A DNA stretch of 7,060 nt from an uncultured Acetatifactor sp. GTDB taxonomy: Bacteria; Bacillota; Clostridia; Lachnospirales; Lachnospiraceae. The translations under genes and the position numbers were made by a program. This document shows positions 1-6,305 of the stretch, in pieces. The first letter of the stretch is position 1, and each line of letters begins with the position of its first letter. Under the pieces are notes generated by a model. That model ran no database searches. It was not told where the DNA came from and was given only the letters and a program-made list of their open reading frames with translations. The stretch is from contig CAOOJO010000138.1 of assembly GCA_948496895.1 (NCBI GenBank), positions 1 to 7,060 of the forward strand, given 5' to 3'.

Positions 1-460
1 CCCAGACCCGGCATCCTTCCAGAACGCGTTCCGCCGCCTGCGCATCATCTCCCACTCCCAGGGCACTGCGCCCACGGGCATGGTAAAGCTCCCCTCGGTC
101 AACGAGGAGACGGCGGCCTACCTTGCCAATATCCTTTCCTATATAGAGGAGAACTACGCCAGCCACCTGACCCTGCAGGACCTCTCCCGACGCTTCGGGG
201 TCAATTACAGCTACTTAAGCCAGCTTTTCAAAAAGACCACCAACCAGACCTTTGAGAAGCACCTGGTCAGCATCCGGCTGACCCATGCAAGCAGGCTGCT
301 CTCCGAAACCTATATGCCCATTGCTGACATCGCGGAACAGGTGGGCTTTAGCGATTACCATTATTTCTGCACGGCCTTTAAGCGCTTCTGCTCCATGACG
401 CCCTCCCAATACCGGGAGGCCCACAGCGCTCCCACACCGGAAAGGAACCTGAAAGCATGA
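1..460 (+). CDS. YesN-like response regulator, AraC-type DNA-binding C-terminus (5' partial)
   Basis: This is the C-terminal end of a transcription factor whose start lies before the window. The reading frame is open from base 2, and the ATG at 80 is internal, because 26 in-frame codons precede it without a stop. The visible part is a double helix-turn-helix AraC/XylS domain. The first HTH is around LTLQDLSRRFGVNYSYLSQLF and the second around MPIADIAEQVGFSDYHYFCTAFK, followed by the family signature end MTPSQYRE. The stop codon overlaps the start of the histidine kinase gene (ATGA, 457-460), which implies translational coupling. That neighbour, a YesM-type kinase, makes a YesN-type response regulator with an N-terminal receiver domain by far the most likely identity, but the receiver domain itself is not in view. 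Its targets cannot be read from this window; relatives often control sugar ABC transporter genes. Confidence 0.9.
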   Translation, partial: PDPASFQNAFRRLRIISHSQGTAPTGMVKLPSVNEETAAYLANILSYIEENYASHLTLQDLSRRFGVNYSYLSQLFKKTTNQTFEKHLVSIRLTHASRLLSETYMPIADIAEQVGFSDYHYFCTAFKRFCSMTPSQYREAHSAPTPERNLKA

Positions 461-2211
461 ATCTCCTCCAGAAATATTCCCTGACCAAAAGGGTCTACCT
501 CCTCTTCGCCCTGACCATCGCCCTGTCCCTGGGCATATCCCTGGTCTATTATATCGCCACCTTCCATTCCATCAAGAACGAGAAGGCCCGCAATATGGAG
601 AACATCTCGAAGAACCTGGTCCAGAACACAGAGGATATCGCCGCCTCCGTCATGCTCATGTCCGAGACCATATCCACCACGCCCTACACCCATCTCATCC
701 TGACGGAGACCAGCCCGACGAAAAAGGTGTCCCAGCAGCAGTTCCTGAACCGCCTGATCACCCGCCTGATCAAAAGCAGCTCCCACATCCACAATATCCT
801 GCTCCTGGACAGCCGGGAGACCATATACAGCTTCAGCAGCTTCGACTACTCCCTGGCGGACAAGCTGGACAGACAGTACCATATCCTGTCTCTGGGCGCC
901 TGGCCGGACGGCTTCACAGGGGCCTTACGTCTTGACGACACGGATACCGTCTACTACGCCTACATCCAGTCCATCTATGAGGGGGACGACGCGTCCGGCC
1001 AGCAGATTGGGGCGTGCGTGATCATCTGCTACTGCAGCCCCCTGGATGCCCTGTGCCGCAATGCCGCCCCGGAACAGTCCCTGTTCGCCATCCTGGACAC
1101 GGAGGGCCAGCTCCTTGCCTGCAACCAGGAAAAGGCCCGGGCCTCCGGCCAGCCCCAGCCCGATTCCGGGAACCATTTCGTCCTCCGCTACCGCCCCCTG
1201 GCCCTCACCGGCTGGGAGCTTACCTGCTCCATGCCCTACAAGGAGCTTTACGCGGAGCTGCTGCCCATCCGGCAGCTAGCCCTCCTGCTCATCTTCATCC
1301 CCTTTCTAAGCTTCCTGCTGCTGGCGCGCCAGATCGGCACGGGCGTGGTCTCTCCGCTTACGAAGGTGGTGGACTACCTCCAAAAGGACTCCTACTATAT
1401 CCTGCACCACCGCCTGGAGGCCAGGGGGAGCTCCGAAATCGCCACCCTGACCGACAACATCAACCATATGCTGGACGAAATCAACAGCCTGAACCACACC
1501 GTCCTCCAGAACCAGGCCCAGCTGTATGAGATAGAGCTGGCCAAGAACCAGGCCCAGCTCCTTGCCCTCCAGACCCAGATCAACCCCCATTTCCTCTACA
1601 ATACCCTGACCACCATCCAGGGCATGGCCTATCAGAAAAAGACTGAGGAAATCTGCACCGCCGTCACCGCCCTCTCCTACATGATGCGCTACAATTTCAA
1701 GGGGGACAGCATGACCACCGTGAGAAATGAATTCCTCTGCATCGAGAAATATCTGCAGATCATCGACCTGCGCTTTCCCGGCTGCTTCCAGTTCCGGCTC
1801 CACATGGAGGAGGGGACAGGCGACTGCCAGCTGCCCCGCTTCCTCCTGCAGCCCCTGGTGGAGAACGCCATATCCCACGGCCTGGAGCCCCGTCAGCCCC
1901 TCCGGGGCGCCCTTAGCCTGACGGCATCCCTGCGGGACGGCTCCATCCTACATTTCACATGCCAGGACGACGGAATCGGCATCCCCCCGGAAAAGCTGAC
2001 GCGGCTACAGGCCGAAATCGCAGACGGCCCCATGCCCTCCGACCCCCAGCCGGACAAACGGCCCGGAATCGGCCTGCGCAACATCCATATGCGGATACGG
2101 CTCATCTATGGGGCGCCCTACGGCCTGCAGATTTCCAGCGGCCCGGAGGGAACCTGCGTCTGCGCGAACTTTCCCGTAAGCCCTGAGGCCGGGGCCCAGA
2201 TGCCGGTCTGA
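457..2211 (+). CDS. YesM-like membrane sensor histidine kinase
   Basis: A 584-residue membrane histidine kinase that should phosphorylate the response regulator encoded just upstream. An N-terminal membrane segment (about residues 13-35) is followed by an extracytoplasmic sensor region of about 235 residues and a second membrane segment (about 272-291). A HAMP-like linker (about 293-348) and a coiled stretch rich in Q, L and A come next. The His_kinase domain (LytS/YesM type) carries the phosphoacceptor His378 in QINPHFLYNTL. The ATPase domain shows an N-box (Asn470 in LQPLVENAISHG), a G1 box (DDGIGIP, 504-510) and a G2 box (GIGLRNIHMRI, 537 on). All catalytic motifs are intact. The start is supported by AAAGGA at 441-446 and by the 4-base overlap with the regulator. 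The sensor region has the layout of Cache-type domains in this family, but the ligand cannot be deduced. Confidence 0.93.
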   Translation: MNLLQKYSLTKRVYLLFALTIALSLGISLVYYIATFHSIKNEKARNMENISKNLVQNTEDIAASVMLMSETISTTPYTHLILTETSPTKKVSQQQFLNRLITRLIKSSSHIHNILLLDSRETIYSFSSFDYSLADKLDRQYHILSLGAWPDGFTGALRLDDTDTVYYAYIQSIYEGDDASGQQIGACVIICYCSPLDALCRNAAPEQSLFAILDTEGQLLACNQEKARASGQPQPDSGNHFVLRYRPLALTGWELTCSMPYKELYAELLPIRQLALLLIFIPFLSFLLLARQIGTGVVSPLTKVVDYLQKDSYYILHHRLEARGSSEIATLTDNINHMLDEINSLNHTVLQNQAQLYEIELAKNQAQLLALQTQINPHFLYNTLTTIQGMAYQKKTEEICTAVTALSYMMRYNFKGDSMTTVRNEFLCIEKYLQIIDLRFPGCFQFRLHMEEGTGDCQLPRFLLQPLVENAISHGLEPRQPLRGALSLTASLRDGSILHFTCQDDGIGIPPEKLTRLQAEIADGPMPSDPQPDKRPGIGLRNIHMRIRLIYGAPYGLQISSGPEGTCVCANFPVSPEAGAQMPV

Positions 2212-2219
2212 TTGGGGGG

Positions 2220-2253
2220 TGATGGGGATGCGACTACCCGAAGTTTCCCCTCA
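2220..2253 (+). terminator. Weak hairpin downstream of the kinase gene, possible terminator
   Basis: Nine bases after the kinase stop codon, GGGGA (2224-2228) can pair with TCCCC (2246-2250). TGA/TCA adds three outer pairs with one bulged T, and ACT/AGT can pair inside. No U-run follows directly; five Ts occur only at 2270-2274. It is a candidate 3' end of the two-component transcript, but the structure is imperfect. Confidence 0.25.
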
Positions 2254-2295
2254 ACTGCCCGATGAATTCTTTTTCCGGATTCTCTCGACCCGTTA

Positions 2296-2324
2296 TTGTG
2301 CTTTCCAGGCATCTGTGCTAAACT
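2296..2324 (+). promoter_or_regulatory. Predicted purC promoter (extended -10)
   Basis: A sigma-A-like promoter lies in the gap before purC. The -35 is TTGTGC (2296-2301), the spacer is 17 bases, and the -10 is TAAACT (2319-2324), preceded by TG one base upstream to give an extended -10 (TGCTAAACT). The start site would be near 2331, giving a leader of about 80 bases. The leader ends with the ribosome binding site AAAGGAGA (2395-2402), nine bases before the purC ATG. No PurR-box-like sequence was recognised nearby. Confidence 0.6.
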
Positions 2325-2339
2325 TAAGCCATAAAAGCT

Positions 2340-2381
2340 GATACAGCAGACCCGTGGGACAGAGCCGGCTATCTGCGTATC
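2340..2381 (+). promoter_or_regulatory. Leader hairpin in the purC 5' untranslated region
   Basis: GATAC-A-GCAGA (2340-2350) pairs with TCTGCGTATC (2372-2381), giving a 10-bp stem with one bulged A and a 21-base loop (2351-2371). Inside the loop, CCG (2352-2354) could pair with CGG (2366-2368). The hairpin begins about ten bases after the predicted transcription start and ends 13 bases before the ribosome binding site, so it does not itself mask the site. It did not match what I remember of the ZTP, PRPP/ppGpp, purine or tetrahydrofolate riboswitches. Its role as a regulator or a 5' stabiliser is inference only. Confidence 0.4.
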
Positions 2382-2411
2382 CTCACTTACAGGCAAAGGA
2401 GAGACAAGAAC

Positions 2412-3287
2412 ATGAGCATTCAAGATTTGAAGCCCATCAAGGAGGGCAAGGTACGGGAAATCTACGACAATGGCGACAGCCTGATCATGGTGGCCACAGA
2501 CCGCATCAGCTGCTTCGACGTGATCCTGGACAACAAGGTGGACAAGAAAGGAACCGTGCTGACCCAGATGTCCCGGTTCTGGTTCGACATGACAAAGGAC
2601 ATCCTGCCCAACCACATGATTTCCGTGGACGTAAAGGACATGCCGGAATTCTTCCAGCAGGAGCGGTTCGACGGCAACAGCATGCTCTGCCGGAAGCTCA
2701 CGATGATACCCGTGGAGTGCATCGTCCGGGGCTACATCACCGGAAGCGGCTGGGCCAGCTACCAGAAAGACGGCACTGTCTGCGGCATCACCCTGCCGGA
2801 GGGCTTAAAGGAATCCGACAAGCTGCCGGAGCCCATCTACACCCCCTCCACCAAGGCGGAGATCGGCGACCATGACGAGAACATCTCCTTTGAACAGAGC
2901 GTGAGCTACCTGGAGAAGCGCTTCCCCGGCAAGGGGCAGGAGTATGCCGAGAAGCTGCGCGACTACACCATCGCGCTGTATAAGAAGTGCGCGGAGTACG
3001 CCCTGGGCCGCGGCATCATCATCGCCGACACCAAGTTCGAGTTCGGCCTGGACGAGCAGGGCAACATCGTCTTAGGGGACGAGATGCTGACCCCGGACAG
3101 CTCCCGGTTCTGGCCTGCTGACCAATACGAGCCCGGCCACGGCCAGCCCTCCTTCGACAAGCAGTTCGCCCGCGATTGGCTGAAAGCGAATCCGGGCAAC
3201 AACTGGGTGCTGCCCCAGGATGTGGTGCAAAAGACCATTGACAAGTATCTGCAGGCCTATGAGATGCTGACCGGAAAGCCGCTGTAA
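2412..3287 (+). CDS. purC: Phosphoribosylaminoimidazole-succinocarboxamide synthase (SAICAR synthetase)
   Basis: This cytoplasmic enzyme joins aspartate to CAIR using ATP to form SAICAR in de novo purine synthesis. The 291-residue protein is complete. The N-terminal nucleotide-binding part shows KEGKVREIY (10-18) and ATDRISCFDV (28-37). The family signatures VECIVRGYITGSGW (101-114), TPSTKAEIGDHDENIS (144-159), IADTKFEFG (204-212) and DEMLTPDSSRFW (223-234) follow. The length fits the longer, yeast Ade1-like form of about 290-300 residues rather than the form of about 240 residues typical of Bacillus. The ATG at 2412 is supported by AAAGGAGA nine bases upstream. The gene appears to be transcribed alone: it has its own promoter and a hairpin after the stop, and the next genes converge on it. 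purF lies 3 kb away on the other strand. Confidence 0.97.
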   Translation: MSIQDLKPIKEGKVREIYDNGDSLIMVATDRISCFDVILDNKVDKKGTVLTQMSRFWFDMTKDILPNHMISVDVKDMPEFFQQERFDGNSMLCRKLTMIPVECIVRGYITGSGWASYQKDGTVCGITLPEGLKESDKLPEPIYTPSTKAEIGDHDENISFEQSVSYLEKRFPGKGQEYAEKLRDYTIALYKKCAEYALGRGIIIADTKFEFGLDEQGNIVLGDEMLTPDSSRFWPADQYEPGHGQPSFDKQFARDWLKANPGNNWVLPQDVVQKTIDKYLQAYEMLTGKPL

Positions 3288-3310
3288 TACCACAAGAATC
3301 TTTTGAATCC

Positions 3311-3339
3311 GAGCGGGGGCTACCTGAATGCTCCCGCTC
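3311..3339 (+). terminator. Terminator-like hairpin after purC
   Basis: GAGCGGGGGC (3311-3320) pairs with GCTCCCGCTC (3330-3339) in a 10-bp GC-rich stem with one G-U pair and a 9-base loop, 24 bases after the purC stop codon. The following bases (CGTTTCATCTC) contain only a short T-run, so it is a weak intrinsic terminator by sequence. It sits between convergent genes and could act on both transcripts, although no T-run follows it on the - strand. Confidence 0.55.
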
Positions 3340-3393
3340 CGTTTCATCTCATGCCCCTCTTCCTTCCACCGCCAGCCTTCTCCTTCCCCATCC

Positions 3394-4635
3394 TCACAGC
3401 CTCCTGAACACCTTCCCCGCCCCAAGGGCAATGGCCAGGGACACTGCGCCGGAGAAGAAGACGGGTATGTATTCAGTCCCGTCACAGACCTCAAACAGAA
3501 CGCCATACATGGCATTGCCCAGAGGCTGGGCGCACATGGAGACAGTCAGGATGACGGAAATCACCTTCCCAATCAGATGCCCCGGCGTCTGAGCCTGGAC
3601 AAAGGACATCATCTGCACGGAAAACATGGTGGAAAACACCATGACGGCAAAGCAGCACAGGGTCAGAACCAGATATCTCGTCATCCCTAAGACCGGCAGC
3701 ATAAGCGCCGCCCCCATGGGAAATACGCATAGGGCGCAGGCTGTGATGAGATTGCCCGCCCTCCGGATTTTCAGCCGCTTCGCGAAAAGTCCCGCACCGA
3801 TTCCCCCGGCAAGCCCTCCCGCCGCCAGCGCGCCCTCCGCAAAGCCGTAGAGCCGGTTGGCCTGCGCCGCCTCCAGCTCCAGCACCTCCGTCACCAGGTA
3901 AGGCAGCGCCACCACAATCATGGCGGACAGAAACAGATTGATGCCGCAGACCGCCAAAAGGGCTTTCCCTATCACAGGCCTGTCTTTGCGGATAAAGCGG
4001 ACGCTCTGCCCGAAATCCCTTCTGACCGTCAGCAGAATGCTGCCCTCCGAAGCCTGTCTCTGAAAAGGAATCCGGATGAAAATCTCCATCACCGCCGATA
4101 GCACAAAGCATACCATGCAGACCCACAGCACCGGCTCCAGGCCAAACGCGCTGTACAGAATACCTCCGAGCACAGGGCCCATCAGGGCGGCAAAGGAGCT
4201 GATGGTATTGATGATGGAATTGGCCGCCATGAACTGCTCCTGCTCTACCAGCGCGGGGATGCTGGCCTGTACCGCGGGCTGATAAGCCCCTGCGATGCCG
4301 TACAGGAGCATCAGCGTCACCGTCAGCAGAAGAACCAGATGTCCTCCGCCCAGCAATAGCGTAAATCCCAGTATCACAGCCGCCGTAAAAAAGTCCAGCG
4401 CCACCATGATATTCCGCTTGTTCACTCTGTCCGCCACCATGCCGCCCACAGGCGAAAGCAGAATGGCCGGGACAAAGGCACAGGCCGTGACCGTGCCGTA
4501 AAGCGCCGAGGAACCCGTGTGGTTTAGCAGATACAGCGGCAGGGCGAACCTGATCGTGGCATTGCCGAACAGAGAGACGATCTGGCCGATGACCACCAGC
4601 GTAAAATCCTTTGAAAACAGTCTTTGATTCTTCAT
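3394..4635 (-). CDS. MFS transporter, MefA-like drug/macrolide efflux type
   Basis: A 413-residue integral membrane protein of the major facilitator superfamily, with about 12 hydrophobic segments. The clearest signature is motif A between the second and third segments, GGMVADRVNKR at residues 64-74. The N-terminus (a FTLVVIGQIVSLFGNATIRF-type first helix) and the AYQPAVQASIPALV segment (about 117-130) resemble the MFS_3 group, which includes macrolide efflux proteins such as MefA. The substrate cannot be read from the sequence. The ATG is preceded on the - strand by AAGGAGA about six bases upstream. A palindrome resembling the tetR operators lies 26 bases before the start, so the adjacent TetR protein probably represses this gene. 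A terminator separates the two genes, so the transporter is expected to have its own promoter. Export of an antimicrobial or toxic metabolite is the likely role, by inference. Confidence 0.9.
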   Translation of the reverse strand: MKNQRLFSKDFTLVVIGQIVSLFGNATIRFALPLYLLNHTGSSALYGTVTACAFVPAILLSPVGGMVADRVNKRNIMVALDFFTAAVILGFTLLLGGGHLVLLLTVTLMLLYGIAGAYQPAVQASIPALVEQEQFMAANSIINTISSFAALMGPVLGGILYSAFGLEPVLWVCMVCFVLSAVMEIFIRIPFQRQASEGSILLTVRRDFGQSVRFIRKDRPVIGKALLAVCGINLFLSAMIVVALPYLVTEVLELEAAQANRLYGFAEGALAAGGLAGGIGAGLFAKRLKIRRAGNLITACALCVFPMGAALMLPVLGMTRYLVLTLCCFAVMVFSTMFSVQMMSFVQAQTPGHLIGKVISVILTVSMCAQPLGNAMYGVLFEVCDGTEYIPVFFSGAVSLAIALGAGKVFRRL

Positions 4636-4660
4636 GGTAATCTCCTTTTCCTTCTTTTAA

Positions 4661-4677
4661 ATACCGCATGCCGGTAT
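4661..4677. promoter_or_regulatory. Putative TetR operator upstream of the MFS gene
   Basis: ATACCG-CATGC-CGGTAT is a perfect 17-base interrupted palindrome with six-base arms. It lies between the MFS ribosome binding site and an AT-rich TATATA (4679-4684) that could be the -10 on the - strand, in which case the palindrome would cover the start site. No convincing -35 was found. Its ends (ATACC/GGTAT) match the two palindromes in the tetR promoter, supporting shared control by the adjacent repressor. Confidence 0.6.
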
Positions 4678-4686
4678 GTATATAGT

Positions 4687-4719
4687 TTAAAAGATATCTG
4701 CCCCTTTTACAGGGCAGAT
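4687..4719 (-). terminator. Intrinsic terminator of tetR
   Basis: Read on the - strand, ATCTGCCC (4719-4712) pairs with GGGCAGAT (4703-4696) around an 8-base loop, followed by ATCTTTTAAA. It begins 22 bases after the tetR stop codon. The 8-bp stem and short T-run make it a plausible rho-independent terminator that separates tetR transcription from the MFS gene. Confidence 0.6.
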
Positions 4720-4741
4720 CATTGCCATCCATTCCGGCCGA

Positions 4742-5398
4742 TTACCGTCTGGCCTCCTGATAGATAGCCGTCAGCTCCCGCAGCCGCTCCAGCATCTCAT
4801 CGTCCACGATATCCAGCCCGAAGCCCCGCAGCATCTGGCCGAACACCATGAATTTCCGGCAGGATTCCTCCACGGAGCTGTCGAATATCATGGGGTTCAT
4901 CCACACATTCGCCGCCAGCAGAATCAGCTCCGCCAGCTGCTCCGGGTACTCCGTCTCGATGGTGCCGTCCGAAATCCCCTGCCGGATGATAGGCAGGATG
5001 TAGTTGGGGGCCACCTCATCGATGGTATCGTGCAGCAGGCTGAACAGGAGCCTGGGATTGTTGTGGAAATTAGGGGCCACCGTGAAGATGTCGTTCTGCA
5101 CGGGACGGCTGATGGATTCCTTGAAAATCGTCTTCAGCTTCTCCCTGCCGCTTAAATCCCCACGGTCGCGGATATGGGCCAGCATCTGATTGGACTGGGC
5201 CGTCATCCTGTCCGTGACAGCCATGAGGATCTCGTCCTTTGACCTGAAATGATGATAGATGGCGCCCTTGCTAAGCCCCCCCAGTTCACCGATAATGTCC
5301 TGGATGGAGGTGTTCTCATATCCCTTCTCCATGAACAGGCGAAAGGCCACGTCCAATATCAGCGCAACCGTCTCTTCCGGATGCTTGTTCCTCGCCAC
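4742..5398 (-). CDS. TetR/AcrR-family transcriptional repressor
   Basis: A 218-residue one-component regulator. The N-terminal TetR DNA-binding domain is clear: ILDVAFRLFMEKGYENTSIQDI (about residues 14-35), then the recognition part GLSKGAIYHHFRSKDEIL (about 41-58). The remaining roughly 150 residues form the variable helical ligand-binding and dimerisation domain, so the inducer is unknown. The start is GTG (- strand, 5398-5396). An in-frame TAG lies seven codons upstream with no alternative start between, and a G-rich GAGGGGTGGGG precedes the GTG as ribosome binding site. The promoter upstream contains two ATACC/GGTAT palindromes at repressing positions, and a related palindrome lies before the MFS gene. 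It therefore probably represses itself and the transporter and is released by a transported compound. Confidence 0.93.
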   Translation of the reverse strand: MARNKHPEETVALILDVAFRLFMEKGYENTSIQDIIGELGGLSKGAIYHHFRSKDEILMAVTDRMTAQSNQMLAHIRDRGDLSGREKLKTIFKESISRPVQNDIFTVAPNFHNNPRLLFSLLHDTIDEVAPNYILPIIRQGISDGTIETEYPEQLAELILLAANVWMNPMIFDSSVEESCRKFMVFGQMLRGFGLDIVDDEMLERLRELTAIYQEARR

Positions 5399-5420
5399 TG
5401 CTTCCCCACCCCTCTATAGC

Positions 5421-5437
5421 ATACCGACCAGTGGTAT
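5421..5437. promoter_or_regulatory. Putative TetR operator A over the tetR start site
   Basis: ATACC-GACCAGT-GGTAT is an interrupted palindrome of 17 bases with five-base arms; the sixth pair mismatches. On the - strand it lies just downstream of the -10 (5440-5445), covering the expected transcription start near 5433. A repressor bound here would block initiation. Confidence 0.65.
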
Positions 5438-5439
5438 CT

Positions 5440-5469
5440 ATAATATCATACCACCGGTATGTTTGTCAA
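5440..5469 (-). promoter_or_regulatory. tetR promoter
   Basis: On the - strand, a perfect -35 TTGACA (5469-5464) is followed by an 18-base spacer and a -10 TATTAT (5445-5440), one base from the TATAAT consensus. The spacer contains a 15-base palindrome and the start-site region contains another. The promoter is therefore expected to be strong but tightly repressed. Confidence 0.8.
5447..5461. promoter_or_regulatory. Putative TetR operator B in the promoter spacer
   Basis: CATACC-ACC-GGTATG is a perfect palindrome with six-base arms and a three-base centre, placed exactly between the -35 and -10 of the tetR promoter. The half-site ATACC is the same as in operator A and in the MFS palindrome, but the centre is four bases shorter. 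Confidence 0.7.
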
Positions 5470-5524
5470 GCCCTGATACCCGCTCGTTTCCGAATCCTCG
5501 TCCCAGGGCACCTCGCGTCTTCTC

Positions 5525-6259
5525 TCATCCCGCTCTCTGGCTCAACTGCCTGTCAATGACGGAGGAAATCCTGCCCTTCACCATCTGGGCTATCTCTGTG
5601 GTGTTCATTTTTCCATACTCCTCATAGGGAATAGGAGGAAGGAAATGCACCTGGGTCTTCACCCTCCGCAGAGAGTTCACCCCGAAAGGCTTATAGGAAT
5701 CGATGATGGCCACGGGTACGATAGGAGCCTTGGCTTTGGTGGCGCATTTAAAGGAACCGGCCATAAAATCCTGCAGCTCGTTCTTGTTGTGGTCATAGCC
5801 GCCCTCGGGAAATATGATATAGCGTCTCCCGTTCTTCACCTCATCGGCAATCTGCAGAATGGTCTTCAGCTGCTTCTTCATGTCAGTCTTGTCCAGTCTG
5901 CTGCCCTGCACCAAATCGATGAAGGAGTCCGTGATGGGCAGCTTGGAGCGGTAGGCGTCTATGACGATGGTGCATGGCTTGGGATGGGAGCTCATGATTC
6001 CCAGCGTGTCATACTTGCCCTGATGGTTGGAGTACATGACATAGCCGCCCTCTTTGGGCAGGAGCTCCTGCCCGAAGCTCTCCGTCTCTATCCTCCCGTT
6101 GCGCATCATGATGCCGATGCACTTCCTGGCCATCTTATAACGCTCCTCCTCCGAAAACCGCTCTCCATGCCGATCGATATAATGCGCCTTGCAGATATAA
6201 TAGACCACAAACGGCAGAGACACTACCACCACATAACATATCCTTATCACATCCAACAC
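5525..6259 (-). CDS. PlsC-like 1-acyl-sn-glycerol-3-phosphate acyltransferase family protein
   Basis: A 244-residue membrane-associated acyltransferase, probably transferring an acyl chain to lysophosphatidate or a similar lipid in phospholipid synthesis. One N-terminal membrane segment (about residues 5-24) anchors the protein. The catalytic motif I is NHQGKYD, with His79 and Asp84 in the H-x4-D arrangement. GSRLD (119-123) fits motif II, FPEGG (150-154) fits motif III (usually FPEGT), and VPVAIIDSY (181-189) fits motif IV. It starts 46 bases after the purF stop codon and is probably cotranscribed with purF. The GTG at 6259 has no clear ribosome binding site. A GTG three codons later (6250) sits six bases after GGGGTG and may be the real start. 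The exact acceptor lipid is unknown, so no gene symbol is given. Confidence 0.87.
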   Translation of the reverse strand: MLDVIRICYVVVVSLPFVVYYICKAHYIDRHGERFSEEERYKMARKCIGIMMRNGRIETESFGQELLPKEGGYVMYSNHQGKYDTLGIMSSHPKPCTIVIDAYRSKLPITDSFIDLVQGSRLDKTDMKKQLKTILQIADEVKNGRRYIIFPEGGYDHNKNELQDFMAGSFKCATKAKAPIVPVAIIDSYKPFGVNSLRRVKTQVHFLPPIPYEEYGKMNTTEIAQMVKGRISSVIDRQLSQRAG

Positions 6260-6305
6260 CCCAGATTCTGTAACATCAAAACACTCAATTCCAGCAAGTC
6301 ATTCT

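Noticed and set aside
1014..1529. Long + strand open frame inside the histidine kinase gene
   Set aside because: Its protein is rich in P, G, A and R and low in complexity, as expected from a shifted frame of GC-rich DNA; the kinase frame has all the family motifs.
2331..2411. Known purine-related riboswitch (ZTP, PRPP, purine) in the purC leader
   Set aside because: The conserved core sequences I recall for these classes are absent, so only an unassigned hairpin is reported.
3491..4732. Long - strand open frame overlapping the MFS gene in another frame
   Set aside because: It is rich in G, R and H with no hydrophobic helices, and the MFS frame has the ribosome binding site and clear membrane segments, so it is a shadow frame.
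5470..5509. GCCCTG/CAGGGC inverted repeat between the acyltransferase stop and the tetR -35, as a terminator
   Set aside because: The arms are only six bases with a 28-base loop, and on the - strand it is followed by TTGACA rather than a T-run.
6247..6276. Nine-codon ATG open frame on the - strand overlapping the alternative acyltransferase start, as a leader peptide
   Set aside because: It has no ribosome binding site and no informative residue pattern; an open frame this short is expected by chance.
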